The position numbers were made by a program, and so were the translations under genes. The notes beneath the pieces are model-generated. The model did no database searches. It was not told the DNA's origin and saw only the letters and a program-made list of their open reading frames with translations. DNA of 64,000 bases from Crossiella equi (GTDB lineage Bacteria; Actinomycetota; Actinomycetes; Mycobacteriales; Pseudonocardiaceae). Positions within the stretch are counted from its first letter, which is position 1, and each line of letters opens with the position of its first letter. The stretch covers positions 992,001 to 1,056,000 of the forward strand of contig NZ_JAGIOO010000001.1 of assembly GCF_017876755.1 (NCBI RefSeq), given 5' to 3'. This document shows, piece after piece, positions 1-7,389 of the stretch.

Positions 1-112
1 TGGTGGAGCAGTCCTGGTACTTGCCGCCCGCGTGGGCGACCTGCGGCAGGAGCACGAAGGCGCTCGCCGCGACGACGGCCGGGAGAACACCACGGAGGAG
101 CTTCTCGCGCAC
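1..112 (-). CDS. Small secreted protein, N-terminal part (array member A4)
   Basis: The reading frame starts at a GTG and runs off the left edge, giving 37 residues: a signal peptide ending VLLPQVAHA followed by GGKYQDCST. The signal is close to that of the next gene upstream (VAASAxVLLPQxAxA in both), so I read it as a fourth member of the A-type family in this array. Only 4 bases separate its start from the stop of that gene, so the two are probably co-translated. The mature part cannot be judged here and the function is unknown. Confidence 0.6.
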   Translation of the reverse strand, partial: MREKLLRGVLPAVVAASAFVLLPQVAHAGGKYQDCST

Positions 113-116
113 GGGG

Positions 117-491
117 TCAGCTCCCGGTCGGGTTGTCGAGCCAGCGCAGGCCGATGGTGGTCGAGCCCTGCGGGCCGGTCACCCGCGCGTGGAAGCGGCC
201 CTTCGGCGGCCAGCTGCGCAACCATGAGCCCGGCCCGGCGGCCGCGTCGAACTCCTGGACGTTGTACCAGTCGTAGTCCAGGCTCCACAGTTCCCAGCGC
301 GCGGTGCCGGTGCCGTGGGCGTCGGCGTCGATGGACAGGCCGCCACCCTTGTAGCCGGAGGTGTACAGGTCACAGACCGTGCCCTGGCAGGTGGAGGAGA
401 ACGCGGCGGCCGAGGCGGCCTGCGGGAGGAGCACCGCGGCGGAGGCGGCGACCACGCCGACGACCGCGGCGCGGGAGAGGATCTTGCGCAT
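117..491 (-). CDS. Small secreted protein, A-type (A3)
   Basis: A 124-residue protein with a Sec signal peptide (MRKILSRAAV, cleavage near AASA) and a short, probably beta-rich mature domain of the same type as A1 and A2. It shares the aromatic/glycine pattern GPGSWL and the C-terminal GPQG...GLRW. It keeps the first cysteine pair (TCQGTVC) but lacks both members of the second pair present in A1 and A2 (YRC/YYC and SWLC are replaced). It also runs on past GLRW by LDNPTGS, so the GTGA overlap with a following gene seen in the other units is lost. I do not recognise the family; it is extracellular by its signal peptide. Confidence 0.75.
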   Translation of the reverse strand: MRKILSRAAVVGVVAASAAVLLPQAASAAAFSSTCQGTVCDLYTSGYKGGGLSIDADAHGTGTARWELWSLDYDWYNVQEFDAAAGPGSWLRSWPPKGRFHARVTGPQGSTTIGLRWLDNPTGS

Positions 492-577
492 CAGTACCCC
501 AGAGTTGTTGCGGGAGAGGGAAATCAGGCGAGGAAGTAGCGGCAGTCGACGATCGCGTCGGTCTCACTGCTGGCGGG
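478..577. repeat. Recent duplication block in the secreted-protein array
   Basis: Bases 478-510 are identical to 1193-1225 (end of an A-gene signal sequence, start codon and the intergenic DNA upstream). Bases 524-577 are identical to 1246-1299 (the 3' end of the B genes). This nucleotide identity across coding and non-coding DNA shows that the A-B unit was duplicated as a block, with one short gap difference between the copies. Confidence 0.85.
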
Positions 578-859
578 CGCGTACCGCGTGCCCGGCGCGT
601 AGGCCTGGATGCGGTAGAGGTTGCCCCGGTCCCACTGCGCCGTGCACATCTGCACGTCGGTGGCGTTGGTGAACTTCTGCAACCCCTGCTGGTGCACGTC
701 CGAGGGCAGGTCGCGGTACCACTGGTAGGCGAAGGTGTACGCGGCGCTCTGGCTGGCCACGATGTAGTTCCCGCTGTCCGCGGCCGCCACACCGGGCAGG
801 GCGGACAGCGCGGCACCCACGGCCACGGCGACCGCCGCGGCGCGCACCGGGGCGCTCAC
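524..859 (-). CDS. Small secreted protein, B-type (B2)
   Basis: A 111-residue secreted protein starting at the GTG that overlaps the stop of A2 (GTGA, 4 bases). It has a signal peptide ending near GVAAA and a mature part rich in Tyr/Trp with the pattern DVQMCTAxWDRGxLYRIQ and the C-terminus SSETDAIVDCRYFLA. Two cysteines are likely to form one disulphide. It is a close paralogue of B1 (same length, near-identical C-terminus). No known family is recognised. The overlap with A2 implies equimolar expression and suggests the two mature proteins act together outside the cell. Confidence 0.75.
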   Translation of the reverse strand: MSAPVRAAAVAVAVGAALSALPGVAAADSGNYIVASQSAAYTFAYQWYRDLPSDVHQQGLQKFTNATDVQMCTAQWDRGNLYRIQAYAPGTRYAPASSETDAIVDCRYFLA

Positions 860-1206
860 CAGCGGAGACCGACGTTGGACGGCCCCTGCGGCCCGTCGAT
901 GCCCGCGCTGTAGGTACCGGCGGGCGCGTTGAAGCAGAGCCAGGAACCGGGGCCCCACTCCGCCCGGATCGTGATCTTGCAGTAGTAGCCGTTCGGCCCC
1001 CACACCTGCAGGTAGGCGTTGCCGGTGCCGTGCACGTCGCCGTCCACCGAGATGGTGCCGCCCGGGAAGTCGGTGGCCACCACCGTGCAGTAGTTCCGTT
1101 GACAGGTCGCGCTCTCCGGCTTGGCGACCGCGACCTGCGAGGTCAGCAGGGCGGCGGAGCCGACAACCGCGGCCGTGACCGCGGCACGGGACAGGATCTT
1201 GCGCAT
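856..1206 (-). CDS. Small secreted protein, A-type (A2)
   Basis: A 116-residue protein with a signal peptide (MRKILSRAAV...QVAVA) and a mature domain with four cysteines (TCQRNYC, YYC, SWLC). It has FPGGTISVDGDVHGTG in the middle and GPQGPSNVGLRW at the end. Length and glycine/aromatic spacing suggest a small disulphide-stabilised beta-sandwich. Its stop overlaps the start of B2 by 4 bases. Function unknown; I see no catalytic motif. Confidence 0.75.
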   Translation of the reverse strand: MRKILSRAAVTAAVVGSAALLTSQVAVAKPESATCQRNYCTVVATDFPGGTISVDGDVHGTGNAYLQVWGPNGYYCKITIRAEWGPGSWLCFNAPAGTYSAGIDGPQGPSNVGLRW

Positions 1207-1245
1207 CAGTACCCCAGAGTTGTTGTGGGAAAAGGAAATACTGGG

Positions 1246-1581
1246 TCAGGCGAGGAAGTAGCGGCAGTCGACGATCGCGTCGGTCTCACTGCTGGCGGGC
1301 TGCTTCCCGGAGCGCGGCGCGTAGCCCTGGATCCGGTACAGGGTCCCGCGGTCCCACTCCGCCGTGCACATCTGCACATCGGTGTCGTTGGAGAAGTACC
1401 GCAGCCCTTCCTGGTGGACCTCCGCGGGCAGGTCCAGGTACCACCGGTACCAGTAGGTGTGGTTGACGTTCTGGCTGCTCACCGTGTAGTTCCCGGTGTC
1501 CGCGGCCGCCACGCCGGGCAGGCCCGCGAGCGCGGCCCCGGCGGCGAGTGCGACCGCCGCGAGCCGGACCTTGGCGCTCAC
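1246..1581 (-). CDS. Small secreted protein, B-type (B1)
   Basis: A 111-residue secreted protein whose GTG start overlaps the stop of A1 (GTGA). An earlier in-frame ATG exists but would overlap A1 far more and lacks a signal sequence. Signal peptide VSAKVRLAAV...GVAAA, then DTGNYTVSSQ and the shared B-type core MCTAEWDRGTLYRIQGYAP with a terminal VDCRYFLA. It is a paralogue of B2. Unknown family, extracellular. Confidence 0.75.
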   Translation of the reverse strand: MSAKVRLAAVALAAGAALAGLPGVAAADTGNYTVSSQNVNHTYWYRWYLDLPAEVHQEGLRYFSNDTDVQMCTAEWDRGTLYRIQGYAPRSGKQPASSETDAIVDCRYFLA

Positions 1582-1931
1582 CAGCGGAGGCCGATGTTCG
1601 TGTCGCCCTGCGGGCCTTCGACGCGGGCGTTGTAGGTGCCCGCGGGCGCGTTGTGGCAGAGCCACGAGCCCGGGCCCGCCGAGGCGTGGAAGGTGTTCTC
1701 ACACCGGTAGTCGTTCGGCCCCCAGACGGTCCAGCGGCCGATCCCCACGCCGTGCACGTCGGCGTCCACCGAGAGGGTGCCGCCGGGGAAGTCGGTGACG
1801 TCCCAGAGGTCGCAGTAGCTCATCGAACAGGTCACGCTCGACGGCTCAGCCATCGCCACCGGTGCGGCCAGCACGAGGCTGGCACCCACGGCCGCGGTGG
1901 TGATCACGCCGCGCAGCATGGATCCACGCAT
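1578..1931 (-). CDS. Small secreted protein, A-type (A1), first gene of the array
   Basis: A 117-residue protein with a signal peptide (cleavage after APVAMA) and a four-cysteine mature domain (VTCSMSYC, YRC, SWLC). It has FPGGTLSVDADVHGVG and the terminal GPQGDTNIGLRW shared with A2. It is the promoter-proximal gene of the minus-strand array, so the promoter should lie between 1932 and about 2100. It is more divergent at the 5' end than A2 and A3, consistent with being the oldest copy. No enzyme motif is visible; a binding or structural extracellular role is possible. Confidence 0.75.
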   Translation of the reverse strand: MRGSMLRGVITTAAVGASLVLAAPVAMAEPSSVTCSMSYCDLWDVTDFPGGTLSVDADVHGVGIGRWTVWGPNDYRCENTFHASAGPGSWLCHNAPAGTYNARVEGPQGDTNIGLRW

Positions 1932-2178
1932 TGGTCTTCCCCAGGATTGTGTGTCGCTGACGGGGCGACCTTAAGACAGCGACCGTCGATGCGGTTGCGG
2001 TTTCAAGCCTGGCTGAAGTGCTTGCCCCGGGGCCCGGTGCGACCTCACGATAACGCCGCCCGTACGCCTCCGCGGCCTCCGGCACCTTCGCGGGAGGTGT
2101 TGCCGCGCCTGTACTTCCGACCATACCGGCGCACACGGACTCCCGGCCACCCGAGCAAGAAATGCGAGCTGAACGACC

Positions 2179-2685
2179 ATGAGCCTGACCTCCTTCCTCG
2201 GCAAGGCAGCGGCCGCCGCGGCCCTGCTCCTCGCCACGCTGTCCCTGCAACAGGCCCCGGCCAGTGCCGCCCCCGCCGCCCCCCAGCAGGCGGCCTCCTC
2301 CCAGCAGGCCGCCTGCTGGGGGTCGAGCTGCGCCGGTCTGGACCCGCAGTCCTCCGGCTGTTCCGCCAGCGGCTACACCGTCGAGTCCTTCACCGCGTAC
2401 TGGGGCGACCTGGTCGAGCTCCGGCACAGCTGGGACTGCGGTGCCTACTGGACCCGGGTCACCGCGAACAGCGACAACCGCCCGTACCGCACGGCGACCC
2501 AGTCCGGCCGTGACAACGGCACCGTGATCTACGAGCACACCGTCTCGGGCAACTGCTGGCCCAACGGCACCGGCCAGCCCTGCGCCGCCACATGGACTCC
2601 GATGGTCGCCGGTGCCCTCATCCGCACCTGCCACAACGCCGACCGCCTGGAGTGCACCGCCTGGCGCGTCACCAGCTCGGGCTGA
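2179..2685 (+). CDS. Secreted DUF2690-like protein
   Basis: A 168-residue protein with a signal peptide (MSLTSFLGKA... to about residue 31) and a mature domain opening with ACWGSSCAGLDPQSSGC. This is the cysteine pattern typical of the DUF2690 family of secreted actinobacterial proteins. Further cysteines (WDCG, GNCWP, PCAA, RTCH, LECT) suggest three or four disulphides. The family function is not known to me. The gene stands alone, with a strong hairpin terminator just behind it. Confidence 0.7.
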   Translation: MSLTSFLGKAAAAAALLLATLSLQQAPASAAPAAPQQAASSQQAACWGSSCAGLDPQSSGCSASGYTVESFTAYWGDLVELRHSWDCGAYWTRVTANSDNRPYRTATQSGRDNGTVIYEHTVSGNCWPNGTGQPCAATWTPMVAGALIRTCHNADRLECTAWRVTSSG

Positions 2686-2692
2686 GCCCGTC

Positions 2693-2725
2693 GTGGGCTG
2701 GCCGTCCCGCCGGCGGCCAGCCCAC
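2693..2725. terminator. Bidirectional hairpin terminator
   Basis: A perfect 12-bp stem (2693-2704 pairs with 2714-2725) with a 9-base loop lies between two convergent genes that end at 2685 and 2728. There is no T-run, as is common for actinobacterial terminators. Confidence 0.75.
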
Positions 2726-2727
2726 GC

Positions 2728-3294
2728 TCACAGCCCGTCCGGATCCCCCGTCAGGTAGTGCCGCACGACCGGCCCGAGCCAGGCCATGACCTCCGCCCGG
2801 CTCATCGCCGACACCGGGCCGATGCCCAGGACGTAGCGCGAGAAGGCCAGTCCCAGGATCTGCGTGCCCAGCAGGGCCGCCCGGCGTTCCGGCTGGTCGA
2901 CCGCCGCGGCGGTGAGGACCGGGAGCACCTGGGTGACGAACAGGGCCTGCATCTTCGCCCGCGCCGTGTCGCTGGTGGCCGAGGCCCGCAGCAGGGACAG
3001 GAAGGCGTTGTCCTCCCACACCTCGAAGAAGCGCGGCAGCAGCGTGGCCGCCAGCTCCTCCGGCGGGACGCCCGTCAGGTCCGGCAGGTCCAGCCGCAGC
3101 TCGGCCGCCTCGGCGAAGAGGTTGTCCTTGGTGCCGAAGTAGCGCACCACCATCGCCGCGTCGACGCCCACGTCCGCGGCCACGTCCCGCAACCGCACCC
3201 GCTCGAAGCCCTCCGCGCTGAACCTGGCCCGGGCCGCCTCCAGGATGGCGGCCTTGGTGGCGGGGGCGGAGCGGCGGCGGCGGGTCTCGGTCAC
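2728..3294 (-). CDS. TetR family transcriptional regulator
   Basis: About 188 residues from the GTG at 3294; a GTG at 3312 would add six residues but would sit inside an operator. The N-terminal helix-turn-helix is clear (ILEAARARFSAEGFERVRLRDVAADVGVD, MVVRYFGTKDNLF), followed by a helical ligand domain. It is divergent from an FAD monooxygenase gene. Two identical-type palindromes lie between the two starts, so it very likely represses itself and the monooxygenase until a small-molecule ligand is bound. The ligand cannot be read from the sequence. Confidence 0.85.
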   Translation of the reverse strand: MTETRRRRSAPATKAAILEAARARFSAEGFERVRLRDVAADVGVDAAMVVRYFGTKDNLFAEAAELRLDLPDLTGVPPEELAATLLPRFFEVWEDNAFLSLLRASATSDTARAKMQALFVTQVLPVLTAAAVDQPERRAALLGTQILGLAFSRYVLGIGPVSAMSRAEVMAWLGPVVRHYLTGDPDGL

Positions 3295-3304
3295 TCGGGC
3301 AGTG

Positions 3305-3326
3305 TAAGTCACCGGTCGTTGACTTA
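3305..3326. promoter_or_regulatory. TetR operator 1
   Basis: A 22-bp site of form TAAGTCA-N8-TGACTTA with perfect 7-base half-sites, overlapping the 5' edge of the TetR gene. A second copy lies 45 bp away. Confidence 0.75.
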
Positions 3327-3349
3327 GGTGGCGGACTGGCCCTACCGTC

Positions 3350-3371
3350 TAAGTCACCAGCCGTTGACTTA
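3350..3371. promoter_or_regulatory. TetR operator 2
   Basis: A second TAAGTCA-N8-TGACTTA site ending 9 bases before the monooxygenase start codon. Its spacer is nearly the same as in operator 1. Its place directly over the ribosome-binding and presumed promoter region fits repression of the monooxygenase. Confidence 0.75.
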
Positions 3372-3380
3372 GGGGGTCCC

Positions 3381-4781
3381 GTGGACGTCGTCGATGTTGT
3401 CGTGGTGGGTGCCGGTCCCACCGGGAGCACGGTCGCCGCCGAGCTCGCCCTCGCCGGGCGGTCGGTCGTGGTCCTGGACAAGCGCACCGAGGTGTCGCCG
3501 CACAGCCGCGCCTTCGGCGTGCAGGCCCGCACCCTGGAGGCGCTCGCCAGCCGCGGCCTGGCCGAACAGCTGATCGGCACCGGACAGGCCTCCCCCGGCC
3601 TGATGCTGTGGGGCGGTACCACGCTCAGCCTCCAGAACCTGCCCTCGCCGTTCCCGTTCGTGCTGGTCACTCCGCAGTCCTGCGTGGACACGCTGTTGGA
3701 GAAGCACGCCGTCTCCGCCGGGGCGCACGTGGTGCGCGGCGCCCAGGTCATCGGGCTCACCCAGCACGCCGACCACGTCGAGGTGCTCGCGCACACCCCG
3801 GACGGCGAGCGGCGGCTGCGGGCCCGCTACGTGGTCGGTGCCGACGGCGCGCACAGCACCGTGCGCACGCTGCTGGACGTGGAGTTCCCCGGCAAGGCCC
3901 TGCTCAACTCGATCATGCTGGCCGACGTGCGCCTCACCGCGCCGCCCCGCACGGTGATCACCGTCAACGCGGTCAAGGACCGCTTCGCCTTCCTCGCCCC
4001 GTTCGGCGACGGCTGGTACCGGCTGATCACCTGGGACCGGCGCAACGAGGACGTGCCGGACTTCCAGGCCACCGAGCAGGCGATCCGGGAGACACTGGTG
4101 GCCGCCCACGGCACCGACCACGGGCTGGCCGAGTTCCGCTGGGTCGGCAAGTTCCGCAGCGACGAGCGCCAGGTCGCCGAGTACCGGCACGGCCGGGTGT
4201 TCCTGGCCGGGGACGCCGCGCACATCCACTCCCCCGCGGGCGGTCAGGGTATGAACACCGGCATCCAGGACGGGTTCAACCTCGGCTGGAAGCTGGCCGC
4301 CGTGCTCGACGGCGCCGACGAGGCGGTGCTGGACACCTACCAGCAGGAGCGGCACCCCGTCGGGAGGCTGGTGCTGCGCAGCAGCGGCGCGATGATCCGC
4401 ATGATCACCCTGCGCCCCGCGCCCGCACGCCTGTTCCGGCGCCTGGTCCCGCCACTGCTGTTCCGCGTCCCGAGGCTCACCGCCAAGGTGGCCGGGATGT
4501 TCTCCGGCATCGCGCTGCGCTACCCCGGCCGCGGTCTGGTCGGCACCCGCGCCGGGGACGTGCCGCTCCGCACCGGCGGGCTGTTCGCCGCGCAGCGCGA
4601 CGGCGGTTTTGTGCTCGTACTGGCCACCGACGCACCGGAGGTCACCGCACCGGTGCGCGTGGTGCGCCGCACCGACGGCGGGCCGTCGATCCTGGTGCGC
4701 CCGGACGGCTACATCGCCTGGGCCGGGGACGGCTCCTGGCAGGAGGCACTGGCCCACTGGACTGAGCCGGGAGGCTTCTGA
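3381..4781 (+). CDS. FAD-dependent aromatic-ring-type monooxygenase
   Basis: A 466-residue flavoprotein of the class A hydroxylase family (PheA/UbiH/rifampicin-monooxygenase type). The Rossmann fingerprint VVVGAGPTGSTVAAELALAG is at residues 7-26. The FAD-binding segment GDAAHIHSPAGGQGMNTGI and DGFNLGWKLA follow near residue 275. The start is the GTG at 3381 behind an AGGGGG ribosome site and directly behind operator 2. Such enzymes use NAD(P)H and O2 to hydroxylate aromatic or polyketide substrates, including antibiotics. With a TetR switch, detoxification or tailoring is plausible; the substrate is not determinable. Confidence 0.85.
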   Translation: MDVVDVVVVGAGPTGSTVAAELALAGRSVVVLDKRTEVSPHSRAFGVQARTLEALASRGLAEQLIGTGQASPGLMLWGGTTLSLQNLPSPFPFVLVTPQSCVDTLLEKHAVSAGAHVVRGAQVIGLTQHADHVEVLAHTPDGERRLRARYVVGADGAHSTVRTLLDVEFPGKALLNSIMLADVRLTAPPRTVITVNAVKDRFAFLAPFGDGWYRLITWDRRNEDVPDFQATEQAIRETLVAAHGTDHGLAEFRWVGKFRSDERQVAEYRHGRVFLAGDAAHIHSPAGGQGMNTGIQDGFNLGWKLAAVLDGADEAVLDTYQQERHPVGRLVLRSSGAMIRMITLRPAPARLFRRLVPPLLFRVPRLTAKVAGMFSGIALRYPGRGLVGTRAGDVPLRTGGLFAAQRDGGFVLVLATDAPEVTAPVRVVRRTDGGPSILVRPDGYIAWAGDGSWQEALAHWTEPGGF

Positions 4782-4906
4782 TGCTCGCGATCACGATCGG
4801 CATCACCGTCAAACCGGAGTGGGTGGACCGTTGGCCCGGCCTGGTCGCCGGGTTCACCGAGGGCTGGCAGCGCATGCACGACCTGCTGCCCGTGCCGCCG
4901 GGCTGA
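4781..4906 (+). CDS. Small protein coupled to the monooxygenase
   Basis: A 41-residue frame (MLAITIGITVKPEWVDRWPG...) whose ATG overlaps the monooxygenase stop by one base (TGATG), the usual sign of translational coupling. The composition is protein-like. The beginning resembles the first strand and helix of small ferredoxin-like proteins, but it is too short to assign and may be the remnant of a longer partner gene. Confidence 0.45.
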   Translation: MLAITIGITVKPEWVDRWPGLVAGFTEGWQRMHDLLPVPPG

Positions 4907-4907
4907 G

Positions 4908-5477
4908 TCAGGCCCTCGGGTGCACGTGCGCGCGCACGCCCTGCGGGTCGAACAGCACCAGCAGCTCCACCGCCTGCCCGTCCGCGCTGCCCAGCCAGTG
5001 CGGCTGCCCGGTGTCGAACTCCGCGGCCTGACCTGAGGGCAGGGTCAGGTCGCGGTCGCCCAGCACCAGCCGCAACCGTCCATTGAGGACGTACAGCCAC
5101 TCGAAGCCCGCATGCACCTGGGGTGTGGGCTCCGGTTCGGACTGCCAGCCCGGGATCAGCATCTTGAACGACTGCACCCCGCCAGGGCGGCGGGACAGCG
5201 GGATGAAGGTCATGCCGAAGCGGTGCACGGGTTTGAGGTGGATGCGCGGGTCACCGGTCCGGGGCGCGCCGACGAGGTCGTCCAGCGGCACGTCATAGGT
5301 GCGGGACAGCGGCAGCAGCAGTTCCAGGGTGGCCTTGCGCTGGCCGCTCTCCAGCCTGGACAGCGTGCTCTCCGAGATGCCCGTGGCCAGCGACAGCTCG
5401 GCCAGCGTGCGATCGCGGGACTTGCGCAGCGCGCGCAGGCGCGGGCCCACCGCCGCCAGCAGGTCGTCGTCGGTCAT
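4908..5477 (-). CDS. XRE-family regulator with cupin domain
   Basis: A 189-residue protein from the ATG at 5477. Residues about 10-65 form an XRE helix-turn-helix (LRALRKSRDRTLAELSLATG, SESTLSRLESG). Residues about 110-180 form a cupin (HAGFEWLYVLNGRLRLVLGD, PHWLGSADGQ) that would sense a small ligand. This is a common actinobacterial one-component regulator. It is divergent from the lipoprotein hydrolase at 5546, with a 15-bp inverted repeat between them. Confidence 0.8.
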   Translation of the reverse strand: MTDDDLLAAVGPRLRALRKSRDRTLAELSLATGISESTLSRLESGQRKATLELLLPLSRTYDVPLDDLVGAPRTGDPRIHLKPVHRFGMTFIPLSRRPGGVQSFKMLIPGWQSEPEPTPQVHAGFEWLYVLNGRLRLVLGDRDLTLPSGQAAEFDTGQPHWLGSADGQAVELLVLFDPQGVRAHVHPRA

Positions 5478-5487
5478 GCCGGCCAGG

Positions 5488-5502
5488 TTGCCAGACCGGC
5501 AA
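5488..5502. promoter_or_regulatory. Inverted repeat between divergent genes
   Basis: TTGCC-N5-GGCAA lies 11 bases upstream of the XRE-cupin start and about 44 bases upstream of the hydrolase start. It is a plausible operator for the XRE regulator, inferred from position and symmetry only. Confidence 0.4.
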
Positions 5503-5545
5503 GATTCCGTGCCAGGCCCGCGCCCGGCCGGTGAGACTCGCGGCC

Positions 5546-6511
5546 ATGAGACCCACGGCCCTCCTCCTCGCGGCGGTGCTCGCCCTGACCGCCTGCGGCA
5601 GCGCACCGGAAGTCCCCGCCCACGCCTCCGCCACCCACGCCGACCCGCGCTTCGCCAAGACCTTCACACACGAGTTCGCCGAGGTGGACGGGGTGCGCCT
5701 GCACTACGTCAAGGGCGGCCAGGGCTCGCCGGTGGTGCTGCTGCACGGCTGGCCGCAGACCTGGTACGGCTGGTGGCCGGTCATGCCCGCGCTCGCCGAG
5801 CGGCACACCGTCTACGCCGTGGACCTGCCCGGCCTCGGGGACAGCGGCGGACGGCCGCGCGGCTACGACAAGGCCACGCTCGCGCGGTACGTGCACGGGC
5901 TGGTCGCGGACAGGCTCGGCATCCGGGACGCCGCGGTGGTGGGCCACGACCTGGGCGCCGGGGTGGCGTTCCAGTACGCCGCGCAGTTCCCCCGGGACAC
6001 CGCACGGCTGGGCTACCTCGACCTGCCGCTGCCCGGGCCCGGCATCGACGGCAACGCGTACCGGAGACTGAGCTGGCACATCGCCTTCCACAGCCAGCCC
6101 CGGGTCCCGGAGACCGTGGTCGGGGACAACGTGCGCGAGTACCTGGACCTGTTCTACCCCCAGGTCGCCTTCGGCGGCTCCGCGTTCGGCGGCACCTCCA
6201 CCCGGTCCCCGTTCAGCGCGGCGGAGGTCGACGAGTACGCGCGCACCTACCGGCGGCCCGAGGTGCTCTCCGGTGGCTTCGAGCTCTACCGCGCGCTGGA
6301 CCAGGATGTGCGGGACACGACCGCCGCCGCACCGGTGACCACCCCGGCGCTGGTCCTGGCCGCGCAGGGCCAGGCCGAGGCCATCCGGGGCATCGCCGCG
6401 CCGAGGCTGGCCAACGTCGTGCGGACCGCGGACGTGCCGAACGCCGGGCACTGGCTCGTCGAGGAGAACCCGGAGTTCCTCACCCAGGAGCTGCTGCGGT
6501 TCCTGGCTTAG
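5546..6511 (+). CDS. Lipoprotein alpha/beta hydrolase, epoxide hydrolase-like
   Basis: A 321-residue protein. The ATG at 5546 is preferred over the GTG at 5531 because it gives a clean lipoprotein signal with lipobox LTAC (acylated Cys near residue 16). The hydrolase fold shows HGWPQTWYGW (oxyanion region) and VGHDLGAGVA, where the Asp in GHDxG is the nucleophile typical of epoxide hydrolases and dehalogenases. The C-terminal GHWLVEENPEF carries the catalytic His. It is membrane-anchored outside the cell. The substrate is unknown. Confidence 0.8.
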   Translation: MRPTALLLAAVLALTACGSAPEVPAHASATHADPRFAKTFTHEFAEVDGVRLHYVKGGQGSPVVLLHGWPQTWYGWWPVMPALAERHTVYAVDLPGLGDSGGRPRGYDKATLARYVHGLVADRLGIRDAAVVGHDLGAGVAFQYAAQFPRDTARLGYLDLPLPGPGIDGNAYRRLSWHIAFHSQPRVPETVVGDNVREYLDLFYPQVAFGGSAFGGTSTRSPFSAAEVDEYARTYRRPEVLSGGFELYRALDQDVRDTTAAAPVTTPALVLAAQGQAEAIRGIAAPRLANVVRTADVPNAGHWLVEENPEFLTQELLRFLA

Positions 6512-7323
6512 GCCTGGGCGCGCAGGAAGCCGTCGATGAGCGTGTTCACCGTCTCCGGGACCTCCAGCGCGGCCAGGTGCGCCACGCCGTCCAGCACCAC
6601 GAACTCCGCGCCCGGGATGCCGTCGGCCACCTCCTTGGTCTCCGCCACCGGGAACGTGGCGTCCTCCGCGCCCGCGAGCACCAGCACCGGCGTGCGGATC
6701 GTGGCCAGCAGCGGGCGCTGGTCCGGGCGGCGGGGCACCACGCTGGTGACCGCGTGCGGGACCGACGTGACGTCCAGGCGGGACAGGGTCGCGCGGAGGG
6801 CGGTCACCGCGTGCGGGCGGGTGGCCCGGGAGGTCGGGCCCAGGAACGCGCCCAGCGCGGACGGCAGCAGCGGCCCCCGGACACCGCCGATCAGGCGGGC
6901 GGCGCGGGTGAGCAGGCCGTACTCCAGGCGCTGGCGGCGTCCGGCCGGGCTGGCCGTGCAGTTCAGCAGCACCGAGACGCCCACGCGGTCGGGGTGGTGG
7001 GCGGCGAAGGTCACGCCGACCATGCCGCCCCAGGAGTTGCCGACCAGGTCCACACGGGACAGTCCCAGGTGGTCCAGGATCTGCACGACGCAGCGCGCGC
7101 AGTCGTCGAAGGTGAACGGTCCGGTGAGCGGTTCGGACGCGCCGTGCCCGGGCGGGTCCAGCAGCAGGACCCGGCGCGTGGCCGCGAAGTACTCCGCCTG
7201 CGGTGTCCACAGTGCACCGTCCATCAGCAGGCTCGGCCAGAACAGCATGGCCGGGCCGGTGCCCGCGCTGCGCACGCGCAGCCTGCCGAGCACGGTCGGC
7301 ACGTACACGTCCTCGAAGTCCAT
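6508..7323 (-). CDS. Alpha/beta hydrolase
   Basis: A 271-residue cytoplasmic protein from the ATG at 7323 (MDFEDVYVPT); a 5' extension lacks hydrolase sequence. The nucleophile elbow is GNSWGG, the acid region is AGAEDATFPV, and the catalytic His is in GVAHLAALEVPE. The sequence resembles 3-oxoadipate enol-lactonase-type hydrolases but cannot be assigned to one. It is convergent with the lipoprotein hydrolase, and their stop codons overlap by 4 bases. Confidence 0.8.
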   Translation of the reverse strand: MDFEDVYVPTVLGRLRVRSAGTGPAMLFWPSLLMDGALWTPQAEYFAATRRVLLLDPPGHGASEPLTGPFTFDDCARCVVQILDHLGLSRVDLVGNSWGGMVGVTFAAHHPDRVGVSVLLNCTASPAGRRQRLEYGLLTRAARLIGGVRGPLLPSALGAFLGPTSRATRPHAVTALRATLSRLDVTSVPHAVTSVVPRRPDQRPLLATIRTPVLVLAGAEDATFPVAETKEVADGIPGAEFVVLDGVAHLAALEVPETVNTLIDGFLRAQA

Positions 7324-7389
7324 CGGGCCTCCCGCCGCCGGAGTGCGCACAGCTTCGTCCCCCGGCGGCGCCCGGTCAACTCGAACCGG

